64,000 nt of DNA, taken from the NCBI RefSeq assembly GCF_009014635.1, contig NZ_BKCF01000001.1, positions 372,001 to 436,000 of the forward strand, given 5' to 3'. The translations under genes were made by a program, and so were the position numbers. Positions 54,491 through 62,216 of this stretch are shown in pieces (the first letter of the stretch is position 1; the number at the start of each line of letters is the position of its first letter). The stretch comes from Patiriisocius marinistellae (lineage in GTDB: Bacteria > Bacteroidota > Bacteroidia > Flavobacteriales > Flavobacteriaceae). The notes under the pieces are model-generated. The model was not told where the DNA came from and searched no databases. It saw only the letters and a program-made list of their open reading frames with translations.

Positions 54491-56140
54491 TTATAAAATT
54501 TTAAGAGCCATCCCGACCTTTAGTTTACTGCTACTAATATCGTTCCACTTTTTAATATTATCTACAGTAACCCCTGGAAATTTTTGTGAAATACTCCATA
54601 AAGAATCTCCGTTTTTAACAATATATGTCTTTGCATTTGGATCTTTCGTAACGTTACGCACCCTTTTTTCTGTCTTAGCTGAGGCTACTTGTTTACGTGG
54701 ATGAATTGTCAACCTCTGCCCTATTCTTAAATTATTATTTCGTAAACCATTCCATCGTTTAATATCACTCACTTTAACTCCGTACCTATTTGCTATTTTA
54801 CCAAGAAAATCACCACTCTTTACACGATAGCGAATTTTACTTCCTACATTTACAACCTCATCAAAAGGTTTTTCTCTTTTATCAAATTCGGCTTGTGCAT
54901 AGGCATAAATCGCATCTTCATTTTCAACAAATTTCCCAATCACATCTACTGGCAATCTTAGTGTATAAACTTCATCTTTAACAATAGGGATGATACCTAG
55001 CTTGTATGAAGGGTTTAAAAATTCTAGCTCCGCTAAATCCATTGAGGCCACCGTCGCTATTTGTTCTAACGAAATTTGTTTTTTTACATGAATTGTGTCT
55101 GTCGCTATATATGGAATTTGAGGTCCCTCACTTTTAAAACCGTGTTCATCAGCATATTCAAAAATGTACATTGTTGCTAAAAAAGCCGGTAAATAACCTG
55201 CCGTCTCACGTGGAAGATGGGGTCTAATATTCCAGTAGTTTGTGTGCCCTCCAGATCTTCTTATTGCTTTTGAAACATTTCCGGGACCAGAGTTGTATGC
55301 AGCTAATGCTAAATCCCAATCCCCTAATCTAGCATACAAAGCTTCAAGATATTTACAAGCAGCTTCAGTTGCTTTTAAAGGATCGCTGCGCTCATCAACA
55401 TAACTATTTACATCAAGACCAAACATTTTTCCCGTGCTAAACATAAATTGCCAAAGCCCTGTTGCCCCTACTCTTGACTCTGCAGTAGGTCTTAATGCAC
55501 TTTCTACAATAGCAAGATATTTGATTTCTAATGGTAAATTATATTTGTCAAGAGCCTCTTCAAACATAGGAAAATAATAATCTGCCATCCCCATCAACTT
55601 ACCCATGGTACGGCGACGGTTTTTAAGATAGTTTTTTATAACACTTTCTAAGGAGGCATTATATTCTACATTAAATGGTGTCCTAGCATTGAGCTCAGCA
55701 AGCCGCTGTTTAAGAACTTCTGTAGGTAACTCTTCATACGCAATAGGCTCATAAGTCATATTTGTTATACTTCCATAAATATCCTCAAAGTGATTTGATG
55801 TATATAGTTCTTTAAGCCAAGCACTATCTAGTCTACGTGCTTTTGACATATCTTCTAATAAAAAAAGCATCGTGTCTTTTACCTGAGTGGCTACTGCAGT
55901 TGAGGGCAAATCACCACTCATTCCTTGTACTTTAATTGTGTCTACAATTTGAATTTTTACAGGACGTATTGAGTCTATTTTTGGCTTTAATTGCGTTTTG
56001 TTTTCTTCGGAAATATTAGATGCGTTGGAGTTTACTTGTTGGATTACAACATTTGGATTTTCTGATACCGGAATAGAATCATTCTGCCCAATAGCTGAAA
56101 AGGAAAGCATAAATCCTAATATGTAAAGTGTTTTATTCAT
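54491..56140 (-). CDS. lytic transglycosylase with LysM repeats (MltD-like)
   Basis: 549 residues with an N-terminal signal peptide (LYILGFMLSFSAIGQ). A GH23 SLT domain (about 180-330) has the catalytic glutamate in YLAIVESALRP and the GATGLWQFM block. Two C-terminal LysM domains follow: one starts IRYRVKSGDFLGKIANRYGV, the other YIVKNGDSLWSISQKFPGV. It cleaves peptidoglycan glycan strands to anhydromuropeptides in the periplasm. It is transcribed with the DUF4837 gene. A copy of the dispersed word lies at 56005-56014. Confidence 0.93.
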   Translation of the reverse strand: MNKTLYILGFMLSFSAIGQNDSIPVSENPNVVIQQVNSNASNISEENKTQLKPKIDSIRPVKIQIVDTIKVQGMSGDLPSTAVATQVKDTMLFLLEDMSKARRLDSAWLKELYTSNHFEDIYGSITNMTYEPIAYEELPTEVLKQRLAELNARTPFNVEYNASLESVIKNYLKNRRRTMGKLMGMADYYFPMFEEALDKYNLPLEIKYLAIVESALRPTAESRVGATGLWQFMFSTGKMFGLDVNSYVDERSDPLKATEAACKYLEALYARLGDWDLALAAYNSGPGNVSKAIRRSGGHTNYWNIRPHLPRETAGYLPAFLATMYIFEYADEHGFKSEGPQIPYIATDTIHVKKQISLEQIATVASMDLAELEFLNPSYKLGIIPIVKDEVYTLRLPVDVIGKFVENEDAIYAYAQAEFDKREKPFDEVVNVGSKIRYRVKSGDFLGKIANRYGVKVSDIKRWNGLRNNNLRIGQRLTIHPRKQVASAKTEKRVRNVTKDPNAKTYIVKNGDSLWSISQKFPGVTVDNIKKWNDISSSKLKVGMALKIL

Positions 56141-56201
56141 AGATATTTCAACGAAATTTCAACAATGAAAGTGTTTAAAGATAAATAATTAAGTAGACGC
56201 T

Positions 56202-57389
56202 TTAATCTACAATGGCAGCAATACCTGGTAATGTTTTTCCCTCAAGCATCTCTAACATTGCACCTCCTCCAGTTGAAACATAACTTACCTTATTTCCAAG
56301 GTTAAATTGTTTTACTGCAGCCACAGAATCTCCTCCTCCTACAAGTGAAAACGCTCCATTTTTAGTGGCTTCTGCTATTGCATTTCCTAACGAAATTGTT
56401 CCTTTTGCAAAAGGCTCCATTTCAAAAACTCCCACGGGACCATTCCATAAAATAGTTTTAGAGTTTTTGATAACCGACGCAAAATTCTCATTTGATTTTG
56501 AACCAGAATCTAGACCCATCCAACCTTCAGCAATTTTATTAATAGGACTCTCTTGTGTGCTAGCAAACTCAGAAAAGCTATCTGCAACAACAGCGTCTAC
56601 TGGCAAATGTACCTCTACTCCTTTTTGTTTTGCAAGTTCTAAAATTTCTAAAGCTAATTCTTGCTTATCCTCTTCTACTAACGAATTTCCAATTGCTCCG
56701 CCTTGTGCTTTTATAAATGTAAAAGCCATTCCTCCACCTATAATTAAATGGTCAACCTTGTCAAGAATGTTTTCAATTACAGTGATTTTTGAAGAAACTT
56801 TTGCCCCTCCAATTATGGCTGTCAATGGTTTTTGTGGTTCTTCTAAAACTTTTTTTAAGTTTAAAATTTCCGAAGCCAATAAAAGTCCGAAACATTTATT
56901 TTTTGGGAAAAACTCTGCAATTATTGCGGTCGAAGCATGTGCTCGATGTGCTGTACCAAAAGCGTCATTAACATAAATATCTCCTAGTTTTGAGAGTTTT
57001 TCTGCAAATGCTCTGTTCCCCTTTGCTTCTTCCTCATGATAACGTAAATTTTCTAACAATAAAATTTCGCCAGGTTGTAAAGTAGCAACTGCGTTTTCAG
57101 CAACTTCACCAATGCAATTAGCTACAAATTTTATATTTATTCCTAAAATTGATGATGCGGTTTTTACAATATGCTGTAACGAAAATTCTGCTTCTTTGTT
57201 TTTGGGACGTCCTAAATGTGACATTAAAACACAGCTTCCTCCATCTTCAAGAATTTTAATAATTGTCGGCTTTGCTGCCTCTATCCTAGTAGCATCAGTT
57301 ACTTGAAAGTCATCATCTAAAGGGACATTGAAATCTACACGAATTAGTGCTTTTTTATCTGAAAAATTGAAGTCGTTTACTGTTTTCAT
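56202..57389 (-). CDS. pgk: phosphoglycerate kinase
   Basis: 395 residues. It transfers phosphate from 1,3-bisphosphoglycerate to ADP in glycolysis. Motifs are [10 protein letters not shown], the HLGRPKN loop, [12 protein letters not shown] and the C-terminal [12 protein letters not shown] plus [12 protein letters not shown]. Length is normal. It is divergent from holB, and the 95-bp gap carries a -7 element for each gene. A copy of the dispersed word (56866-56875) lies inside. Confidence 0.98.
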   Translation of the reverse strand: MKTVNDFNFSDKKALIRVDFNVPLDDDFQVTDATRIEAAKPTIIKILEDGGSCVLMSHLGRPKNKEAEFSLQHIVKTASSILGINIKFVANCIGEVAENAVATLQPGEILLLENLRYHEEEAKGNRAFAEKLSKLGDIYVNDAFGTAHRAHASTAIIAEFFPKNKCFGLLLASEILNLKKVLEEPQKPLTAIIGGAKVSSKITVIENILDKVDHLIIGGGMAFTFIKAQGGAIGNSLVEEDKQELALEILELAKQKGVEVHLPVDAVVADSFSEFASTQESPINKIAEGWMGLDSGSKSNENFASVIKNSKTILWNGPVGVFEMEPFAKGTISLGNAIAEATKNGAFSLVGGGDSVAAVKQFNLGNKVSYVSTGGGAMLEMLEGKTLPGIAAIVD

Positions 57390-57406
57390 AACAAGAATTT
57401 TATAGA

Positions 57407-57414
57407 CAAATATA
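57407..57414 (-). promoter_or_regulatory. -7 element for pgk
   Basis: TATATTTG on the minus strand fits TAnnTTTG, 17 bp before the pgk ATG. Confidence 0.5.
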
Positions 57415-57473
57415 CAGTTTTTAGTGGCTTTTAAGAGGTAATTATATGGAGTTGTGCTTTGGACAGATTTAAG

Positions 57474-57481
57474 TAAATTTG
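57474..57481 (+). promoter_or_regulatory. -7 element fused to the holB start
   Basis: TAAATTTG ends 3 nt before the ATG at 57485, so the message is probably leaderless. It excludes the in-frame TTG at 57479, which overlaps the motif. Confidence 0.55.
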
Positions 57482-57484
57482 CGC

Positions 57485-58633
57485 ATGGAATTTACTCAGG
57501 TTGTAGGACAGAATCACTTGCAAAGTCATCTTAAAAAAAGTGTTGAGAATGGACGAATTCCGCACGCTCAATTATTTGTTGGAAAAACAGGGAGTGGTAT
57601 TTTACCTATGGCAATTGCTTATTCTCAAGCTATTTTATGTAGTAATCATGAGATAGATTCTACTGCATATAATGCGTGTAAACAAAAAATTCAACAACTT
57701 GCTCATCCAGATTTACATTTTGTATATCCTGTAAGTACTAACGATACCATTAAAAAGCATGCTGTATCTAGCAGTTTTTTAGCAGAGTGGCGTGATTTTG
57801 TTGCTGAAAACCCTTATAATTCTTTATATCAATGGCATGAGGCAATAGGTATTGAAAAAAAGCAGGGTAATATAAAGGTAGATGAGGCAAAAGAAATGCT
57901 AAAAATTTTGTCATTAAAATCTTACGAAGGAGGTTATAAGATTGTCATTGTATGGATGGCAGACCGCATGAATACAGAATGCTCTAACAAAATTTTAAAA
58001 TTAGTTGAGGAGCCACCGGAGAAGACCGTATTGTTGTTACTTACAGAGCAAGAAGAAAAGATTATTGGAACAATTCGTTCAAGATGTCAAAAACTACAAT
58101 TTCCTCTATTATCTGAAGAGCAAATTGCGACAGAACTAATTAATAACAAGCAAGTTGAAACAAAAAAAGCACTAAAAATAAGCCAATTATCTAACGGCGA
58201 TTATAAAAATGCATTACATATTTTAGCGGAAGACGGTAATGATGTGGTGTTTGAAAAATGGTTTGTTTCGTGGGTTAGAACCGCTTTTAAAGCTAAAGGA
58301 AATAAAAAAGCCATTAGAGGTTTGATTTTATGGAGCGATGATTTAGCCAAAGAAGGAAGGGAAACTCAAAAAAAACTTCTATCCTATTGTAGTGAAACTT
58401 TTAGACAAGCGTTATTAAAAAATTACAAAGCAGATAGCTTACTTTTCTTTGAAGCTGAAGATACAGGATTTTCAATTGATAAATTTGCACCATTTATACA
58501 CCAGAATAATATATTTGAAATTCAAAGTGCACTTGAAGATGCTTCTTATCATATTGAACGAAATGGGAATGCAAAAATAATTTTTACAGATTTATCTATA
58601 AAATTGACAAGGCTTATTCATGCAAAACAATAG
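57485..58633 (+). CDS. holB: DNA polymerase III delta prime subunit
   Basis: 382 residues from the ATG at 57485. Delta prime is part of the clamp loader that places the sliding clamp on DNA. The AAA+ part has [24 protein letters not shown] (degenerate Walker A, normal for delta prime) and the sensor region [36 protein letters not shown] in outline. [13 protein letters not shown] follows. It lies opposite pgk, next to a gap, and is likely monocistronic. Confidence 0.93.
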   Translation: MEFTQVVGQNHLQSHLKKSVENGRIPHAQLFVGKTGSGILPMAIAYSQAILCSNHEIDSTAYNACKQKIQQLAHPDLHFVYPVSTNDTIKKHAVSSSFLAEWRDFVAENPYNSLYQWHEAIGIEKKQGNIKVDEAKEMLKILSLKSYEGGYKIVIVWMADRMNTECSNKILKLVEEPPEKTVLLLLTEQEEKIIGTIRSRCQKLQFPLLSEEQIATELINNKQVETKKALKISQLSNGDYKNALHILAEDGNDVVFEKWFVSWVRTAFKAKGNKKAIRGLILWSDDLAKEGRETQKKLLSYCSETFRQALLKNYKADSLLFFEAEDTGFSIDKFAPFIHQNNIFEIQSALEDASYHIERNGNAKIIFTDLSIKLTRLIHAKQ

Positions 58634-58773
58634 CATAGACAATACTTATTTAGACAACAAAAGCTATTAGTATTTTCTATTAAACAAGGCTTAAAATAAG
58701 GCGTTTTAAAGCTGCTTTAAACCCATCCGCTTTGTTTGGGATTTAGTAGTGACATATCGCCGAATAAAGGCTT

Positions 58774-59622
58774 TTATTTTGGTTTTTGGAAGCAATAAAT
58801 TAGTGATGAATATTCTTTTGATGAAATTGCCTTAATATTTGATAATAAACCAACGAATAGTGCTTTCAATGAAAAAGAAGATCCTGATTTATATTTTTCA
58901 GAAAGTAAACTCACGTAAAACGAATCAAAAATCATTGGTTTGATTTTTAACAACTTTAAAGAATTTCCAAAAAGAACTTTCATACTTTCTCGTGAAAAAT
59001 GCCAAAGGTGTCTTGGAACATCATACGCAGCCCAATACTCCTTATAATACATAGCATCGTAAGAATTATAATTTGGGACTGCAATAATTAAAATACCATT
59101 AGGTTTCAATAATATTTTTATGTTTTGAATTTGCTCATCAAGATTTGGTAAATGTTCTAATACATGCCATAAAGTAATTACATCAAAAAGCTGTCCTTTA
59201 TAATCTGCTAATGATTTTGAAAGAGGTACTCCTTTTTCCAAAGCAATTTCTCTTGCTTTTTTACTTGGTTCCACTCCACTTACATCCCAAGATTTATTTA
59301 ATGCGGCTTTGCAGAAATCCCCTGTGCCCGCTCCAATGTCTAAGAGTTTTCCTTTTAAAGGGACCATAGAGTTTATAAGGGCAATTTTTTTATTTAAAGA
59401 GTAAAACTTAACTTTTTGATATAGAAAAGGCATAATTCCTTTTTTAGTATCTGTATGCGAAATGTAGTCATCACTCTCATAATAAAATTCCAAATTTTCA
59501 TTTACAGGCTGCGGAAATGTGACTAGCATTTGATAATGTTCATCAAATAATAACTCAAAAGACTCACCAGATTTAAAATAATCTTGTGTCTTAATGTATA
59601 TGTTTTGGCTTTTTTTAATCAC
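58774..59622 (-). CDS. class I SAM-dependent methyltransferase
   Basis: 282 residues starting at GTG (59622). The SAM-binding motif I is LLDIGAGTGDFCKAA, and motif post-I and the IV-like block FDVITLWHVLEHLPNL are present. The NGILIIAVPNYNSYDAMYYKEYWAAYDVPRHLWHF region resembles O-methyltransferases of the ubiquinone/glycan type. Substrate unknown. It is downstream of mnmG, with a parS-like site in the gap. Confidence 0.85.
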   Translation of the reverse strand: MIKKSQNIYIKTQDYFKSGESFELLFDEHYQMLVTFPQPVNENLEFYYESDDYISHTDTKKGIMPFLYQKVKFYSLNKKIALINSMVPLKGKLLDIGAGTGDFCKAALNKSWDVSGVEPSKKAREIALEKGVPLSKSLADYKGQLFDVITLWHVLEHLPNLDEQIQNIKILLKPNGILIIAVPNYNSYDAMYYKEYWAAYDVPRHLWHFSRESMKVLFGNSLKLLKIKPMIFDSFYVSLLSEKYKSGSSFSLKALFVGLLSNIKAISSKEYSSLIYCFQKPK

Positions 59623-59731
59623 AACTTTAATATAATTGTAGGATTGATTTTAAATTTTAAACTACTCTAAGTTTGAAAAATTTCGGAAATATAAATTGAT
59701 TATAGTTTTAAAAAAACATCTTTTAAAACAA

Positions 59732-59747
59732 TGTTCCACGTGAAACA
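59732..59747. other. parS: parS-like ParB-binding site downstream of mnmG
   Basis: TGTTCCACGTGAAACA matches the widely conserved parS consensus TGTTNCACGTGAAACA exactly. It lies 6 bp beyond the mnmG stop codon. parS sites cluster near the chromosome origin and are bound by ParB. Confidence 0.8.
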
Positions 59748-59752
59748 ACTCT

Positions 59753-61624
59753 TTAACGCCCCATAAATACAAGCATTACTGAAATATCGTTTGGTGAAAC
59801 ACCACTTATACGAGAAGCTTGAGATAATGATACTGGTCGTATACTACTAAGTTTCTCTCTGGCTTCAAATGACAATGATTTAAGTTTTGTATAATCAAAA
59901 TTATCTGGAATCCTAATACCCTCTAACCTATTGAGCTTATCAGCATTGTTTTTCTCCTTAGCTATATACCCTGCATATTTTACCTGTACTTCCGTTTGTT
60001 GTAATACTTCGTGATCAAGATTGTTACTTTTGACAAAAAGACTTACATCTTCAACATCAAGCATATCATCCATAGAAATATTTGGTCTTGAAAATGATTT
60101 AAAAAGTTTGTCACTTTGTTTAACAGGAGTAGAATTATTACGTTCTAAAATAGGGTTTATCACTTCTGGAATTACACTTGTGTCTTTAAAAAATTGAACA
60201 AAAGCATCGCTTTTTTCTTTTTTATCTTCCATCAATCTAAGACGTTCATCAGATGCTAAACCTATTTTATGTGCCATAGGCGTAAGCCTAAAGTCTGCGT
60301 TATCTTGTCTTAATAATGTTCTGTACTCAGCTCTTGAGGTAAACATTCTGTAAGGCTCTTCTGTTCCCTTTGTAATTAAATCATCAATTAAAACACCTAT
60401 GTAAGCTTCGTTACGTTTAAGAATAAAAGCTTCTTTTTCTCTTACTTTTAAATGTGCATTTATTCCTGCCATTAATCCTTGGGAAGCTGCTTCTTCATAT
60501 CCAGTTGTTCCATTAATTTGACCAGCAAAAAATAATCCTGAAATTATTTTAGTCTCTAAGGTATGCTTTAATTGTGTAGGTGGGAAGTAATCATATTCTA
60601 TAGCATAGCCAGGTCTAAAAAATTTTACATTTTCGAAACCTTTTACTTTTCTCAATGCTTTAAATTGAACATCCTCAGGTAGAGACGTTGAAAACCCATT
60701 AATATAATATTCGACTGTATTCCATCCTTCTGGTTCAACAAATAATTGATGACTACTTTTATCTGCAAAACGATTTATTTTATCTTCAATTGACGGACAG
60801 TAACGAGGCCCAATACTCTTAATAGATCCATTGAACATAGGTGACCTATCAAAACCTTCCTTAAGCATATCGTGAACTTCCTGGCTTGTGTGGCTCATGT
60901 GACAATCGCGTTGTTCTTTTAAAGGCTGTGTTGACTTTAAATAAGAAAACTTTTCAGGGTTTTGATCACCTGGTTGTACAATCATTTTAGAGAAATCTAG
61001 AGACCTTCCGTCCACTCTTGGAGGTGTTCCTGTTTTCATTCTTCCTGATTCAAAACCTAAATCTACTAACTCTTTAGTAATGCCATGCGCTGCTCTTTCA
61101 CCGGCCCTTCCACCACCAAATTGTTTTTCGCCAATATGAATTAACCCATTTAAAAAAGTTCCATTTGTAAGAACAACTGTTTTACCTCTAACTTCCAAAC
61201 CCAACGATGTCCTAACTCCGACAATGCGATCTCCTTCAATTAAAATCCCAGAAACCATCTCTTGGTAAAAGTCTAGGTTTTTAGTTTGCTCTAACATCAT
61301 TCTCCATTCTTCAGCAAAACGCATACGGTCACTTTGAACTCTTGGGCTCCACATTGCAGGTCCTTTTGATTTGTTTAGCATCTTAAACTGTATAGCACTT
61401 TTATCACTTATAATTCCGCTATAACCACCAAGTGCATCAATTTCACGTACAATTTGACCTTTTGCAATACCACCCATTGCTGGATTACAAGACATTTGTG
61501 CAATGTTTTGTAAATTCATAGTAATTAACAGGGTTTTAGAACCCATATTAGCAGCAGAAGCAGCAGCTTCAGAACCAGCATGGCCACCTCCCACAACTAT
61601 TACATCATATTCTTTTTCAAACAT
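59753..61624 (-). CDS. mnmG: tRNA uridine-5-carboxymethylaminomethyl(34) synthesis enzyme MnmG
   Basis: 623 residues. With MnmE it modifies U34 of several tRNAs using FAD and methylene-THF. The FAD motif is VVGGGHAGSEAAASAANMG, and the family motif FGGGRAGERAAHG and the Cys-containing TCNPAMGGIAKG-like block (MSCNPAMGGIAKGQ) are intact. Length is normal. parS-like sites lie on both sides (59732 and 61642), a placement seen around gidA/mnmG near origins in many bacteria. Confidence 0.97.
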   Translation of the reverse strand: MFEKEYDVIVVGGGHAGSEAAASAANMGSKTLLITMNLQNIAQMSCNPAMGGIAKGQIVREIDALGGYSGIISDKSAIQFKMLNKSKGPAMWSPRVQSDRMRFAEEWRMMLEQTKNLDFYQEMVSGILIEGDRIVGVRTSLGLEVRGKTVVLTNGTFLNGLIHIGEKQFGGGRAGERAAHGITKELVDLGFESGRMKTGTPPRVDGRSLDFSKMIVQPGDQNPEKFSYLKSTQPLKEQRDCHMSHTSQEVHDMLKEGFDRSPMFNGSIKSIGPRYCPSIEDKINRFADKSSHQLFVEPEGWNTVEYYINGFSTSLPEDVQFKALRKVKGFENVKFFRPGYAIEYDYFPPTQLKHTLETKIISGLFFAGQINGTTGYEEAASQGLMAGINAHLKVREKEAFILKRNEAYIGVLIDDLITKGTEEPYRMFTSRAEYRTLLRQDNADFRLTPMAHKIGLASDERLRLMEDKKEKSDAFVQFFKDTSVIPEVINPILERNNSTPVKQSDKLFKSFSRPNISMDDMLDVEDVSLFVKSNNLDHEVLQQTEVQVKYAGYIAKEKNNADKLNRLEGIRIPDNFDYTKLKSLSFEAREKLSSIRPVSLSQASRISGVSPNDISVMLVFMGR

Positions 61625-61641
61625 ATTCTCTAGGTATACAT

Positions 61642-61657
61642 TGTTCCACGTGGAACA
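61642..61657. other. parS: parS-like ParB-binding site upstream of mnmG
   Basis: TGTTCCACGTGGAACA is a perfect 16-bp palindrome, extending to 18 bp (61641-61658) with the flanking T and A, and is one base from the parS consensus. It lies in the mnmG leader between the -7 element at 61737 and the start codon. Confidence 0.8.
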
Positions 61658-61736
61658 ATCTGTGAAATACTATTTTATTATAGCATATATCGGCTTAAAA
61701 CATAAACGATTAACCAATGATTTAATTATGCGGGCG

Positions 61737-61744
61737 CAAAGATA
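61737..61744 (-). promoter_or_regulatory. -7 element for mnmG
   Basis: TATCTTTG on the minus strand fits TAnnTTTG and predicts a leader of about 100 nt that includes the parS-like palindrome. Confidence 0.4.
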
Positions 61745-61799
61745 GTTAAATTACTTATAATCAATAAGTTAAATATATAGTTATTTGATTTTCAAGAAA

Positions 61800-62216
61800 C
61801 TAGACAAAGTTTCTCTTTGAAAGGGCTTCGTTTTCTTTAGATCTCATTAATACAGCATCACTTGAGGTTTTATCTTTGTAGCCACAATAATGTAAAATAC
61901 CGTGAATAATTACACGGTGTAATTCATCAACAAACATTGCATTAAATTCCTCTGCATTTTCCTTAACACGGTCAATACTAATATAAATTTCGCCATGAAT
62001 TTGTTTACCCATTGAATAATCAAAGCTAATAATATCTGTTAATGTATCATGATCTAAAAACTCGACATTCATTTTATGCAAATAGTTATCATCACAAAAA
62101 ATATATCCAATGTCACCTTCATCAAACCCTTCAGACTCAATAATATCAATAATCCAATTTTTAACATTAGATTCATTTCCAATTATAAAATCTGTTTCGC
62201 TATAAAAACTAATCAT
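61800..62216 (-). CDS. ybeY: rRNA maturation RNase YbeY
   Basis: 138 residues. YbeY is a zinc-dependent endoribonuclease involved in 16S rRNA 3' end processing. The zinc-binding motif is HRVIIHGILHYCGYKD, with the metal-binding His residues. The fold start (LDHDTLTDIISFDYSMGKQIHGEIYIS) matches the family. It overlaps the end of the DUF4175-like gene by 8 bp and is followed by mnmG, the usual flavobacterial order. Confidence 0.95.
   Translation of the reverse strand: MISFYSETDFIIGNESNVKNWIIDIIESEGFDEGDIGYIFCDDNYLHKMNVEFLDHDTLTDIISFDYSMGKQIHGEIYISIDRVKENAEEFNAMFVDELHRVIIHGILHYCGYKDKTSSDAVLMRSKENEALSKRNFV

Noticed and set aside
56365-56976. 203-codon open frame antisense to pgk
   Set aside because: It lies wholly opposite a highly conserved gene, has no start-signal context and shows the Ser/Phe-rich composition of an antisense shadow.
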